Source of the DNA: OFTM10 sp964196195
GTDB taxonomy: Bacteria > Actinomycetota > Acidimicrobiia > Acidimicrobiales > Aldehydirespiratoraceae
Direction of reading: 5' to 3'
Length of the DNA stretch: 38,165 nt
NCBI GenBank assembly: GCA_964196195.1
Contig: CAXMSE010000005.1
Span: 1-38,165, forward strand
Shown: positions 1 through 7,458 of the stretch, one piece after another
Numbering within the stretch: the stretch's first letter is position 1
Layout of the letters: every line of letters starts with the position of its first letter
Made by a program: the position numbers and the translations under genes
Notes under the pieces: model-generated
Seen by the model: the letters and a program-made list of their open reading frames with translations, nothing else
The model's database searches: none
What the model was told of the DNA's origin: nothing

Positions 1-936
1 CACGCGGGCCATGGTGACCGGGGAGTAGAAGCGCAGGAACTCCTCCACCGCAATCGGCATGAGCTCGGGCTCGTCGACGAGGCGTTGACGATCAGCCGGG
101 TTGGTGCCGAGATGCCAGAGCGCCGAGCCGATCGAGCTCCACGTGGTGTCAATTCCCGCCACGATCAAGAGGTTGGCGATACCAACGACAACGGCCGGTG
201 TGATGTTGGCTTCAGGGTGATCCAGCTCCATGTGCAGCAAGTCGGTGAGCAGATCTTCACGCGGATCCTCGAGGCGCGAGTTGACCTCGTTATTCAGATA
301 CGTGAGCAGCTCGTTGCGCGTCCTCACCCGAAGCTCGGGATCGTTGAGTCCCTCGCCGAGCACTCCATTGACCCACTCCACGAAGGTGTCGGCCATCCCC
401 GGATCGACACCGATCATGTGGGCGATCACGCGGGGCGGAATCTGCTGGGAGTAGTCGACGGCGCCGTCGCACTCGCCCTCTTCGATGAAACCGTCGATGA
501 GGGAGTGACACAGCTCCTCGGTGAAATCGGTGTAGCGCAGCACCGCCTTGGGGGCAAAGGTCGGCAACAGCATCCGTCTCGTCCAGGAGTGGATCGGTGG
601 GTCGGCAGTGATCGGGGCCGCCGCGATCTGTTGCTCGTAGCGAGACATCTCGGGCATGCCTGCAGGCGGAGGCATCACCAGCACCTGGCGCGAAGAAAGC
701 TCCGGTACCAACCCGGCCATTTCTCGCACGTCATCGAACCGGGTGGGGTTCCACGACCCTCCGAGCCGGTCGGTGTGAGCAATCGGGCATTTTTCGCGCA
801 TCTCGGCCCAGATTGGAACGGGGTTCTCGACATAGGCGTCGTCGCGAATGTCGTAGTCGGTGGCCCAGTCTTCGACCGGCCCGCCGGGGAGCCACATCTC
901 CGCGGTCGATGGCTTGACAGGGGCGCTCTCACTCAT
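1..936 (-). CDS. Cytochrome P450 (C-terminal part beyond window)
   Basis: The visible 312 residues are the N-terminal three quarters of a bacterial class I cytochrome P450, a soluble heme monooxygenase that takes electrons from a ferredoxin or flavodoxin partner; none is visible here. The I-helix oxygen-activation motif AGIDTT (about residue 250) and the K-helix ExxR motif (EFLR, about residue 300) are present. The heme-binding Cys loop lies off the window edge. The ATG at 936 is preferred: a TACTGT box ends 8 nt upstream, so the mRNA is probably leaderless, and no alternative in-frame ATG lies just upstream. The substrate cannot be told. Nearby lipid and CoA-ester genes make a lipid, terpenoid or steroid substrate possible, but that is inference only. 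Confidence 0.93.
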   Translation of the reverse strand, partial: MSESAPVKPSTAEMWLPGGPVEDWATDYDIRDDAYVENPVPIWAEMREKCPIAHTDRLGGSWNPTRFDDVREMAGLVPELSSRQVLVMPPPAGMPEMSRYEQQIAAAPITADPPIHSWTRRMLLPTFAPKAVLRYTDFTEELCHSLIDGFIEEGECDGAVDYSQQIPPRVIAHMIGVDPGMADTFVEWVNGVLGEGLNDPELRVRTRNELLTYLNNEVNSRLEDPREDLLTDLLHMELDHPEANITPAVVVGIANLLIVAGIDTTWSSIGSALWHLGTNPADRQRLVDEPELMPIAVEEFLRFYSPVTMARV

Positions 937-944
937 GGCGAGAG

Positions 945-950
945 ACAGTA
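945..950 (-). promoter_or_regulatory. Putative -10 box of the P450 gene (leaderless start)
   Basis: TACTGT on the minus strand matches the actinobacterial TAnnnT -10 pattern. It ends 8 nt before the P450 ATG, so transcription would begin at or next to the start codon. No convincing -35 is seen. Confidence 0.4.
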
Positions 951-1047
951 ACGCACCATGCCGTAAGCCGCCGACCGATCAACACGCCGGGAATGAATTC
1001 GATCGCCGCTGAGTTTTATGAGAACACCCATTCTCACCGGAGCCAGC

Positions 1048-1506
1048 ATGATCGACGAACGACCGCCATTTCCTCCCTTCGACGAAAGCTCGGCCCGCGC
1101 CAAGGTGCTGGGCGCCGAGGCAGCCTGGAACAGCCGAGATCCCGAACGGGTCTCTCTGGCCTACTCCGTGGACAGCGAGTGGCGAAATCGCGACACCTTC
1201 CTCGAGGGCCGGAACCAGATTCGCGAGTTTCTCACCCAGAAATGGGCCCGAGAACTCGACTACGCCCTTCGCAAGGATCTCTGGGCCTTCACCGCCAACC
1301 GCATCGCGGTTCGTTTCCAGTACGAGTCCCTCGACGAGGCCGGCCAGTGGTGGCGTTCCTACGGCAACGAGAACTGGGAGTTCGACGAGCACGGCCTGAT
1401 GCGTCGTCGCGAGGCATCCATCAACGATGTTGCCATCGACGAAGCCGACCGGCGAATCCTCGGCCCCCGACCGCAGGACGACAGCGAAGGTTTCCCCCTC
1501 CGGTGA
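1048..1506 (+). CDS. DUF1348 / NTF2-like (SnoaL-fold) small protein
   Basis: A 152-residue protein of the nuclear-transport-factor-2-like superfamily, DUF1348 type. It is recognisable from the SSARAKVLGAEAAWNSRDPERVSLAY opening segment and the downstream WRNRDTFLEG, QYESLDEAGQWWRSYGNENWEF and FDEHGLMRRREASIND blocks. Members are single-domain cone-shaped proteins of about 150 residues, mostly of unknown role. The ATG at 1048 is chosen because GGAG lies 5 nt upstream; an in-frame ATG at 1018 lacks such a site. The stop overlaps the GTG of the next gene (GTGA), so it is translationally coupled to the TetR regulator and PPOX gene. It may be a stress or detoxification protein controlled by that regulator (inference). 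Confidence 0.88.
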   Translation: MIDERPPFPPFDESSARAKVLGAEAAWNSRDPERVSLAYSVDSEWRNRDTFLEGRNQIREFLTQKWARELDYALRKDLWAFTANRIAVRFQYESLDEAGQWWRSYGNENWEFDEHGLMRRREASINDVAIDEADRRILGPRPQDDSEGFPLR

Positions 1507-2060
1507 GCCCCGCCCCCACCGTCGACCGCGCCGAAAGCGAATCAGCCGCTCTTGCCGCCGCCGGCGACCTCTTCTACGAGCACGGCGTCGCCGCGGTGAC
1601 GATGAGCGAGATTCGAGACCGCTCGGGCGTGTCGCTTCGGCGCTTGTACAACCTCTATCCGTCCAAGGCCGACCTCGTATCGGCATGGCTGCATCGCCGG
1701 CACCAGACCTGGACCGACGGATTCGCCCACCGGGTCGAGCAGCGCGTGCAATCGGGCGATATCGCTGTCGATGCGGTTTTCGGCGCTCTCGAGGCATGGA
1801 TGACCGAGACGGGATTTCGGGGGTGCGCGTTCATCAATACCCACGCCGAGGCCAGCAATCTGACCGATGACCATCGCGAGATCATCCGGCTCCACAAGGA
1901 AGCTTTCGCCTGCTATCTGCAGTCGCTGACCCCGGAGGGAGACGCGCTCGCCGTGATCGTCGACGGAGCAATCGTGCAGGCAGCAATTTTCACCAGCCCA
2001 GATCCGATCCATCACGCCCACCGCGCCGCCAAGGCACTCACCGACACCAGGAAGTCCTGA
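1503..2060 (+). CDS. TetR-family transcriptional regulator
   Basis: A 185-residue TetR/AcrR repressor. Residues about 10-55 form the N-terminal three-helix DNA-binding domain, with AAGDLFYEHGVAAVTMSEI followed by the recognition helix around SGVSLRRLYNLYPSKADLV. The rest is the ligand-binding and dimerisation domain. The conserved C-terminal GCAFINTHAE segment is typical of a TetR subgroup often found beside small oxidoreductase genes. The GTG start at 1503 overlaps the previous stop by 4 nt, with GAAGG about 12 nt upstream. The reading frame stays open far upstream, but that part overlaps the DUF1348 gene and reads as non-protein-like Arg-rich sequence, so it was excluded. It probably controls its own operon (inference). 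Confidence 0.9.
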   Translation: MSPAPTVDRAESESAALAAAGDLFYEHGVAAVTMSEIRDRSGVSLRRLYNLYPSKADLVSAWLHRRHQTWTDGFAHRVEQRVQSGDIAVDAVFGALEAWMTETGFRGCAFINTHAEASNLTDDHREIIRLHKEAFACYLQSLTPEGDALAVIVDGAIVQAAIFTSPDPIHHAHRAAKALTDTRKS

Positions 2061-2677
2061 TGACCGCCTACTCCGATATCGCACTCACACCCGCCATCAT
2101 CGACCTTCAGGAGCAGAAGGGGTCACGCACACTCTTCGGAGACACCACGTCCCAGGGCCAGGGCGAACCGCACCACCTCGAGTCGATGGAGATCGAGATG
2201 CTCACCACGCGCGACAGCTTCTACCTCGCTTCGGTGAGCGAGACCCGCTGGCCCTACGTTCAGCATCGCGGCGGTGAGCGCGGCTTCATCAAGGTCTTAG
2301 ATGAGTACACAATCGGATGGACCGAACGCTACGGAAACCGCCAATACCTCGGGACGGGAAACATTTCGGCCAACGGTCGAGTGGCAGCGATCCTCATGGA
2401 CTACCCGAGCCGGAGCCGTCTCAAGTTGTTCGGTACCGCCACCTACCACCCAGAGCCGTCGCCGGAGCTGCTCGCCAAGCTCGATGGTGAGGGTTCCCGC
2501 AACGACGGTGCCATCACCGTCGAAGTGCTGGCCACGGACTGGAACTGCCCGAAGCACATCACGCCGCGTTTCACCGAAGAACAGATCGACGCGAGAACTA
2601 GATCCCTGCAAGCGCGAATCGTGGAACTCGAACATGAACTAGCCGAGACCATCGCAGGCCGCAACGGCTGCTCCTGA
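2060..2677 (+). CDS. Pyridoxamine 5'-phosphate oxidase-like flavin-binding protein
   Basis: A 205-residue protein of the PPOX/split-barrel FMN-binding superfamily. Evidence: the segment DSFYLASVSETRWPYVQHRGGERGFIKVLD (about residues 52-80), which matches the N-terminal half of the FMN-binding barrel, then GNRQYLGTGNI and RVAAILMDYPSRSRLKLFGTA. The C-terminal CPKHITPRF motif is typical of the 'pyridoxamine 5-phosphate oxidase family' proteins that are not PdxH. The last 25 residues are predicted helical, possibly a short coiled coil. The ATG overlaps the preceding TGA by one base (TGATG) with GGAAG upstream, so the gene is coupled to the TetR gene. Cofactor (FMN or F420) and substrate cannot be decided from sequence. 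It ends 6 nt from the convergent LysR gene. Confidence 0.88.
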   Translation: MTAYSDIALTPAIIDLQEQKGSRTLFGDTTSQGQGEPHHLESMEIEMLTTRDSFYLASVSETRWPYVQHRGGERGFIKVLDEYTIGWTERYGNRQYLGTGNISANGRVAAILMDYPSRSRLKLFGTATYHPEPSPELLAKLDGEGSRNDGAITVEVLATDWNCPKHITPRFTEEQIDARTRSLQARIVELEHELAETIAGRNGCS

Positions 2678-2683
2678 CGAGGC

Positions 2684-3607
2684 TCATGCCGCGATAGCGC
2701 GTTCGAGCGACAGTTCGCCGACAACATGGTCCAGCGCTTCTCGAATCGCCACCAGTGCGGGACGTTGGGCGCTCGACCGGCGGACCGCCAGCTGGATCGA
2801 ACGAGTCAGAGGCTGGGTAAGTTCCAGCCTTCGGATCCCGGGTGGAGGGTCGACCAGCCCTAGATCGGGAATGAGCGCCACGCCCTCCCCTGCCGCCACT
2901 AGCTTCAGCGATGCCGTGTAGTCGTCTAGCGCGTGAGCAATCAGGGGCTCGAATCCCGCCTCACGGCAGGCAGCGAGCACCCACCTTCCGCAGCTCAGTT
3001 CGGTCGGCGAGCATATGAACCGACGATCCCTGAGATCGGCCAGGTCCACCGTCGGCGAATCGAGAGGGTCGGTTTCGGCGACGATCAGATGGAAACGATC
3101 GTGAATGATCGTCCAGCGCTCGATGTCGGGCGGCGCCGGCACCGGAGCGATGGGATAGTCGATCGCGAACGCGAGATCGATCGTGCCGTGGACGAGTGCA
3201 TCGATGGCAGCGTCGGGGTCGATTTGGCGCGTGCGTAGTTCGAGCGCGGGGTATCGAAGCCTGAGCTCACCCAACAACGCTGGAAGCAGAGCGTTGGCAA
3301 CCGACTCGTAGATCGCCGCCTCCACCACGCCCTGCACCGCATTACCGACCCTCTCGACCGCAACAAGCGCCTCCTCAGCATCGGCGAGGAGTCTGTTGGC
3401 ACGCCGGACGAGCTCTCGGCCAGCATCGGTGAGACGAACATTGCGCCCCACTCGCTCGAGGACAGGTACTCCACAGGCTCGTTCGAGGGAGGCCAGCTGC
3501 TGAGAAACGGCAGATGAGGTGTAGCCGAGGCTGGCCGCTGCAGCGGCAATCGTGCCTTCGGAGGCGACCTCACGCAGGAGGCGGAGGTGGTGAAGTGTCA
3601 GGTCCAT
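2684..3607 (-). CDS. LysR-family transcriptional regulator
   Basis: A 307-residue LysR-type regulator. Residues 1-60 carry the winged HTH (LTLHHLRLLREVASEGTIA, then SLGYTSSAVSQQLASLERACG, with the wing ending VRLTDAGRELV). From about residue 90 to the end is the periplasmic-binding-protein-like effector domain, which normally senses a small metabolite and works in dimers of dimers. The ATG at 3607 gives the canonical short N-terminus. The gene is divergent from the zinc-ribbon gene at 3706. The 98-nt space between them holds a perfect 12-bp inverted repeat, placed symmetrically, which is the obvious candidate for an autoregulatory site. The effector is unknown. Confidence 0.93.
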   Translation of the reverse strand: MDLTLHHLRLLREVASEGTIAAAAASLGYTSSAVSQQLASLERACGVPVLERVGRNVRLTDAGRELVRRANRLLADAEEALVAVERVGNAVQGVVEAAIYESVANALLPALLGELRLRYPALELRTRQIDPDAAIDALVHGTIDLAFAIDYPIAPVPAPPDIERWTIIHDRFHLIVAETDPLDSPTVDLADLRDRRFICSPTELSCGRWVLAACREAGFEPLIAHALDDYTASLKLVAAGEGVALIPDLGLVDPPPGIRRLELTQPLTRSIQLAVRRSSAQRPALVAIREALDHVVGELSLERAIAA

Positions 3608-3635
3608 GTCTACATCATGGCCGAGCCGACCATGA

Positions 3636-3677
3636 AGTAAAAGCGATTGGTTCTATCCACTTATCATCGCTTTTACT
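3636..3677. promoter_or_regulatory. Perfect 12-bp inverted repeat, candidate LysR operator
   Basis: AGTAAAAGCGAT (3636-3647) and its exact reverse complement ATCGCTTTTACT (3666-3677) are separated by 18 nt. The arms lie 29 nt from each of the two divergent start codons (3607 and 3706), so the whole intergenic space is symmetric about the repeat. This geometry suits a LysR-type tetramer controlling both directions. It is AT-rich compared with its surroundings. The assignment to this LysR protein is inference from position. Confidence 0.6.
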
Positions 3678-3705
3678 GAACTATTGACCCAGGCACGATA
3701 CAGAC

Positions 3706-3903
3706 ATGTTTGACATCTACTGCCCCCATTGTGAACGTCACCACCTGCTGGAGACCAAGCAGATCATCTCAACTCACCAAACAGGCGACGGACCCATCGC
3801 CTACGTCAGGTGTCCCAACGACCACCTCGTGATCAAGGAGTTTCGAGCCAACCGCACCCGCACCGTCGCCGGGTGGGCCGAGTCGTATCGCAAGGCGAGC
3901 TGA
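3706..3903 (+). CDS. Small zinc-ribbon protein
   Basis: A 65-residue protein with four likely metal ligands, C6-x2-C9 (YCPHCERHH) and C36-x3-H40 (RCPNDH), arranged as two knuckles of a treble-clef or zinc-ribbon fold, followed by a basic C-terminus. Similar tiny proteins are common and unnamed in Actinobacteria; the function is unknown. It starts 29 nt from the inverted-repeat operator and is divergent from the LysR gene, so it is the most direct candidate target of that regulator. No clear Shine-Dalgarno sequence precedes the ATG. It ends tail-to-tail with the lipoprotein gene, 16 nt apart. Confidence 0.75.
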   Translation: MFDIYCPHCERHHLLETKQIISTHQTGDGPIAYVRCPNDHLVIKEFRANRTRTVAGWAESYRKAS

Positions 3904-3919
3904 CTGTTGAGACCGACAA

Positions 3920-4495
3920 TCAGCCAGTAACGGTGTCCCCGACGACAAACACGCCCTCGACCAATTCGCCGAAGAGGGTGAGCTCCTCCTGGGTGTAGGT
4001 GAGGCCGTCGTGAATCACGACATCGGCGCCCGTCGCTTCCAGATCGAGATTCTCAACGAAAATGCTGGCTCCGCCGCACTCGTAGCGTTCAGCGCCCGAG
4101 GCGAGACTCTCGCAGAGTCGCACACCGTCTCCATCTTCGAATCCATAGCCGGACACAGCCAAGATCCCGGATGCGTCAGTTGCCAACGCATCGCTGACAG
4201 TGAGTCCACCCGCAACGGGCATCCCGGTCGAGATTTCACCGCTCCCACCGCCGGTTTCGGAGTCATCGGCAGGTGCCGGGAGATCCTGACCGCCATCTGA
4301 GACGCCGATGGTGTCGTCGCACTCCGGCTCGTCGGGAAGACATGCCGACTCGGTGATCGGCGTCTCGTCTCCGCTATCGGTGTTGATGGGAAGTTCCTCG
4401 GCACCAGGGTCGGACTCAGATGAACCACACGCGGCAGACAACATGATGATGACCGTGAAGACGGCCGTCATCGACATCCAGTATTTCTTGGCCAT
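3920..4495 (-). CDS. Putative exported lipoprotein
   Basis: A 191-residue protein with a lipoprotein signal peptide: a positively charged MAKK start, a hydrophobic stretch, and the lipobox LSAAC with the lipidated Cys at residue 23. After it comes an acidic, Gly/Ser/Pro-rich linker (about 24-95), then a small folded region (about 100-190) containing three further cysteines (LCES, YECGG) that could form disulfides outside the cell. A GAGG site lies about 10 nt upstream of the ATG. The C-terminal domain is not recognised; the opening GILAVSGYGFEDGDGVRLCE resembles small secreted domains of unknown function. It is anchored on the outer face of the membrane; role unknown. Confidence 0.8.
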   Translation of the reverse strand: MAKKYWMSMTAVFTVIIMLSAACGSSESDPGAEELPINTDSGDETPITESACLPDEPECDDTIGVSDGGQDLPAPADDSETGGGSGEISTGMPVAGGLTVSDALATDASGILAVSGYGFEDGDGVRLCESLASGAERYECGGASIFVENLDLEATGADVVIHDGLTYTQEELTLFGELVEGVFVVGDTVTG

Positions 4496-4652
4496 GATTG
4501 GCCTCGCTTTCGATCTAGGGCGTCTCTTTCACCCTTCGGTGACCAATCAGACGAGCCAGATCTGCTTCGAGTTCCCCGACGGGGAGAATTTCCTCCGCCG
4601 CGCCCCCGCCCGGCATGGGCCAGACTCCGATTCCCTCAGACCAACGAAAGAA

Positions 4653-4924
4653 GTGCTCACCTACCAGCAGTAACAAGCGTCGCTACCTGGGTCTCGAATC
4701 CGGGCAAGGCCGGCGGATTCCTCGCCAACGCCGCCACCGCGAAGGGGATTCACGAGCGGCTCGGGGCCCGCTACATGCTCGTTTTCGAGTCGGGATCCGC
4801 CTACGGAGCATTCGTCGATGCCATCAACGCCGACGAAGAGTGGCTCCTATTCTGGGCATCGGTCGCCGTCGACCCCAGCGCTCAGATGGTCGGGTCCGCT
4901 CTCTGCAGCGCAATCGACCTGTAG
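4653..4924 (+). pseudogene. Decayed small alpha/beta-protein gene
   Basis: The frame ending in TAG at 4922-4924 reads as a convincing protein (VTSVATWVSNPGKAGGF, KGIHERLGARYMLVFESG, AYGAFVDAINADEEWLLFW, DPSAQMVGSAL) but has no ATG, GTG or TTG at its natural beginning. A GTG at 4653 preceded by GAAAG gives V-L-T-Y and then runs into TAA one frame away, which suggests a single-base frameshift near 4665-4672. The middle also looks shortened: the strand ending FESG runs straight into AYGAF. The pattern recalls small ferredoxin-like-fold 'dimeric alpha-beta barrel' proteins, but the family is not certain. Translation from the internal ATG at 4775 would give only 49 residues. Called a pseudogene on these two apparent lesions. 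Confidence 0.5.
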
Positions 4925-4969
4925 CCAGGTCGCATTCAGCCACGCCGACTCCTGCCGGCGCCCAGGCCC

Positions 4970-4975
4970 TAGCGT
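4970..4975 (+). promoter_or_regulatory. Putative -10 box of the rhomboid gene
   Basis: TAGCGT ends 6 nt before the ATG at 4982, which would give a leaderless mRNA. The intervening GAGGG could instead act as a weak ribosome-binding site if transcription starts further upstream. Confidence 0.35.
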
Positions 4976-4981
4976 GAGGGC

Positions 4982-5623
4982 ATGACTCCTGACACCGATG
5001 CGGTGCCCTGGATTCGGCGCACGGTTTGGACACCGGTCGGACTGCTGCTTGTCGCGCTCGCGGTGATCTGGAGCATCGAGATCGTTGACTCGGTCGCTCT
5101 CGATGATCGACTCCAACAGAACGGCATTCGGCCACGCCACAGCGAGGGCCTCGACGGAGTTCTGTGGACGCCTTTCCTGCATTCCGATTTCGCCCATGTG
5201 GCATCGAACTCCGCCCCCCTCATGGCCCTCGGTGGCCTCGTGGCCATCCGCGGCATGCGATATTGGGCCCGGTCGACGGCCCTGATCATCGTGGGCGGCG
5301 GCGGGCTCACATGGTTGCTGGCAGCCGATGGCAACCACATCGGGGCGAGCGGCGTGGTCTTCGGATATTTCGGGGCCATAGTCGGAGCCGCCGTGTTCGA
5401 GCGACGGCCAAAAGTTCTGGCACCGGCTCTACTTGCCCTCGGGTTCTACGGCGGCATGGTGGCTGGGGTGGTGCCTCAGGAGTCGATCTCGTGGGAGGGT
5501 CACCTCTTCGGCACCGTCGCCGGCATCATCGCAGCACGCTGGCTGGCCGAGCCACGCCAAGCACGCGTTACCGCATCGGACGAGGCCCAGCCGTGGGAGT
5601 TCGACGAGCCCTGGCTCGACTGA
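4982..5623 (+). CDS. Rhomboid-family intramembrane serine protease
   Basis: A 213-residue polytopic membrane protein with the rhomboid signature: N76 in the HSDFAHVASN segment (oxyanion helper), the catalytic serine S123 in GASG, and the paired histidine H174 in EGHLFG of the last core helix. About six hydrophobic helices span residues 15-188. The C-terminal 25 residues are acidic and cytosolic. Rhomboids cleave membrane proteins within the bilayer; all catalytic residues are present, so it should be active. Substrates cannot be deduced. It stands alone on the plus strand, ahead of ssrA. Confidence 0.92.
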   Translation: MTPDTDAVPWIRRTVWTPVGLLLVALAVIWSIEIVDSVALDDRLQQNGIRPRHSEGLDGVLWTPFLHSDFAHVASNSAPLMALGGLVAIRGMRYWARSTALIIVGGGGLTWLLAADGNHIGASGVVFGYFGAIVGAAVFERRPKVLAPALLALGFYGGMVAGVVPQESISWEGHLFGTVAGIIAARWLAEPRQARVTASDEAQPWEFDEPWLD

Positions 5624-5672
5624 AGCCGAGCCCGTAGGCCGAGTGTCACGCGCGAGCGGTACACTTAGGTGT

Positions 5673-5686
5673 CTCCCCTTGGGGAG
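5673..5686. other. Short perfect hairpin upstream of ssrA
   Basis: CTCCCCTTGGGGAG (about 5 bp of G/C-rich stem) lies between the rhomboid stop and the mature tmRNA 5' end. A TACACT hexamer at 5660-5665 could be the ssrA -10 box. The hairpin would then sit in the pre-tmRNA 5' leader that RNase P removes. It has no T tract, so it is a poor rhomboid terminator. Confidence 0.3.
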
Positions 5687-5714
5687 GCCGCACCTTGAAA
5701 ACAGACGGCACCAC

Positions 5715-6102
5715 GGGGCTGATCGGTTTCGACGTTGGGACCAGGAGGCTTTGGTGTGCGACCGGAGTTGCTCAGACTCCTTAAACAGGGCAAACACAGA
5801 GACGCCAATACGGACGATCTCACTCTCGCAGCCTGATCTAGGTCAGTAGGTAGAGAGTCATCGCGAGCAGCAATGCCACGCGGGGCCTGACCATCGCAGC
5901 CTGGCACCAGAAGCGGTGGTGGACGGTAGGGAAAGACCACTGACAGCAGGCAAAGACCGCTGACATCGGAGAAAGATCCGACGGTAGGGCCTAGTGCCCA
6001 CTCGACCCGGCGAGCTGGTTGCCGTAAGCCAGAAGCTCGGGAATGGTCGTAGCGCGTCAGGCAACCACCTGACGGACGAGGGTTCGATTCCCTCCAGCTC
6101 CA
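5715..6102 (+). ncRNA. ssrA: Transfer-messenger RNA (tmRNA)
   Basis: A one-piece tmRNA of about 388 nt. The 5' end GGGGCTGATCGGTTTCGAC is the classic tmRNA start. Its first seven bases pair with CAGCTCC at 6095-6101 to form the tRNA-Ala-like acceptor stem. The T arm is GAGGG-TTCGATT-CCCTC (6078-6094). The base after the acceptor is A6102, and CCA is not encoded, so it is added later. The messenger part lies at about 5789-5836, and pseudoknot-forming G/C blocks fill 5840-6060. With SmpB and EF-Tu it rescues stalled ribosomes and tags nascent chains for ClpXP. smpB is not adjacent. A strong terminator follows at 6121. Confidence 0.95.
5789..5836 (+). other. tmRNA proteolysis-tag reading frame
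   Basis: The frame ends at TGA 5834-5836 with the C-terminal L-A-A that ClpXP requires. If the resume codon is GCC at 5804 the tag is ANTDDLTLAA. If it is GGC at 5789 the tag is GKHRDANTDDLTLAA. Both positions have an A four bases upstream, so sequence alone does not decide between them. Confidence 0.75.
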
Positions 6103-6120
6103 CAGCACCCGTGACAATCC

Positions 6121-6156
6121 CTGGCCCGAGCCCTTGCTCGGGCCAGCCGTCGTTTT
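6121..6156 (+). terminator. Rho-independent terminator of ssrA
   Basis: A perfect 11-bp stem, CTGGCCCGAGC (6121-6131) and GCTCGGGCCAG (6136-6146), with a CCTT loop. It is followed 6 nt later by TTTT. It lies 19 nt after the mature tmRNA 3' end. Confidence 0.85.
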
Positions 6157-6232
6157 CGGGCCCTCCGCCCGAGTCGCAGGCATCGATGATGCCGAGTACG
6201 ATGTGAACGATCGCTTACTTACGGAGAAGCTC

Positions 6233-7456
6233 ATGTCGGACACCCTTGCCCCTGAGAATGCCGAGGCATTCCGCACTCGGTGCCGCGAGTTCCTCGACCA
6301 ACACGCGACCGGCATCCACCTCGGCGGCGACCCTGATATACGAGGCGCCAAACGGCTCGATTTTGCCAAGGTCTTCATGCAAGCCGCAGCCGACGCGGAG
6401 CTTGCCGGACTCACCTACCCCCGCGAATACGGGGGCCAGGGTCTCGACCGGCAACACGAACAGATCTGGCGCGAGGAATACGCGAAATATCCCAACATGA
6501 CCACCGAGCTGACGATCAGCCACGGGATGTGTCTGCCCATGGTGGCCGAATACGGCACCCACGAACAGAAATCCGCCTTTATGGCCGACCAGATCTCGGC
6601 CCGCTCCGTGTGGTGCCAGATGTTCTCTGAGCCGGGTGCCGGCTCCGACGTCGCGAGCCTCCAAACCAAGGCCGAACGAGACGGCGACACCTGGGTGATC
6701 AACGGCCAGAAGGTGTGGACCACCCTCGCCCACGTCAGCGATTACGGCGTCATCATCGCCCGCACCGATGCAGAAGTGGCCAAGCACGCTGGAATCTCGA
6801 TGTTCATCGTGCCGATGGACGCTCCCGGAATCGAGATCAGACCAATTCATCAGATCGACGGAGGCCTCCATTTCAATGAGGTGTTCTTCGCCGATGTCGA
6901 GATCTCGGCCGAGAGCCTGCTCGGCGACCTCAACAACGGTTGGAATATGGCAACCGCGATGCTCATGTACGAGCGAGTAGCGATCGGTACTGGCACCACG
7001 AGCGGAATCAGCACCTCGCTTTCAGACGGACTCATCGAGGAAGCCACCAAGCGCGGCACCATCACCGATCCGGTGATACGCCAAAAACTGATGAAGCTCC
7101 GCGCCATGGAGACCACTGCCGCTCTGGTTCGCATGCGCACCCGAGCCGAACTCCAGGCCGGCAAGACGCCAGGGCCCGGAGGCTCGCTCACCAAGCTCAA
7201 CTCGACCTCGATCATGGATAACTATCGGAGCCTGTCGCTCGAGATCGTCGGCCCGGCCAGTGTGGCTTGGGACGACCCGTCCGGCGCCGCTTGGCAGCGG
7301 GTGGCAGTGGGCTCCTTCATGGGCGGCATCGCCGGCGGGACCAACGAAATCCAGCGCAACATCATCGGCGATCGGGTGTTGGGACTGCCCCGCGACATCA
7401 GCGTCGACAAGGGGGTTCCCTTCAACAAGCTCAAGATCGGCACCCAGCGCGACTGA
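6233..7456 (+). CDS. Acyl-CoA dehydrogenase
   Basis: A 407-residue FAD-dependent acyl-CoA dehydrogenase of the mycobacterial FadE type. It has the N-terminal helical domain, the middle beta domain with the FAD/substrate signature WCQMFSEPGAGSDVASLQ and WVINGQKVWTT, and the C-terminal helical domain ending GGTNEIQRNIIGDRVLGLPR. The Glu that is the base in MCAD-type enzymes (YEGT) is Gly here (AGGT). The Glu of MYERV in helix G sits where isovaleryl- and long-chain enzymes keep their base and may take over, as inferred from family knowledge. The ATG at 6233 has GGAG 6 nt upstream; earlier in-frame starts fall inside the ssrA terminator. It ends 2 nt from the convergent SDR gene. The substrate is probably a branched or large acyl-CoA. 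Confidence 0.92.
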   Translation: MSDTLAPENAEAFRTRCREFLDQHATGIHLGGDPDIRGAKRLDFAKVFMQAAADAELAGLTYPREYGGQGLDRQHEQIWREEYAKYPNMTTELTISHGMCLPMVAEYGTHEQKSAFMADQISARSVWCQMFSEPGAGSDVASLQTKAERDGDTWVINGQKVWTTLAHVSDYGVIIARTDAEVAKHAGISMFIVPMDAPGIEIRPIHQIDGGLHFNEVFFADVEISAESLLGDLNNGWNMATAMLMYERVAIGTGTTSGISTSLSDGLIEEATKRGTITDPVIRQKLMKLRAMETTAALVRMRTRAELQAGKTPGPGGSLTKLNSTSIMDNYRSLSLEIVGPASVAWDDPSGAAWQRVAVGSFMGGIAGGTNEIQRNIIGDRVLGLPRDISVDKGVPFNKLKIGTQRD

Positions 7457-7458
7457 TC

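Noticed and set aside
6047..6102. Separate tRNA gene with a GGTTCGATTCC T arm
   Set aside because: The T arm and acceptor pair with the 5' GGGGCTG at 5715, 388 nt away; it is the 3' half of the tmRNA.
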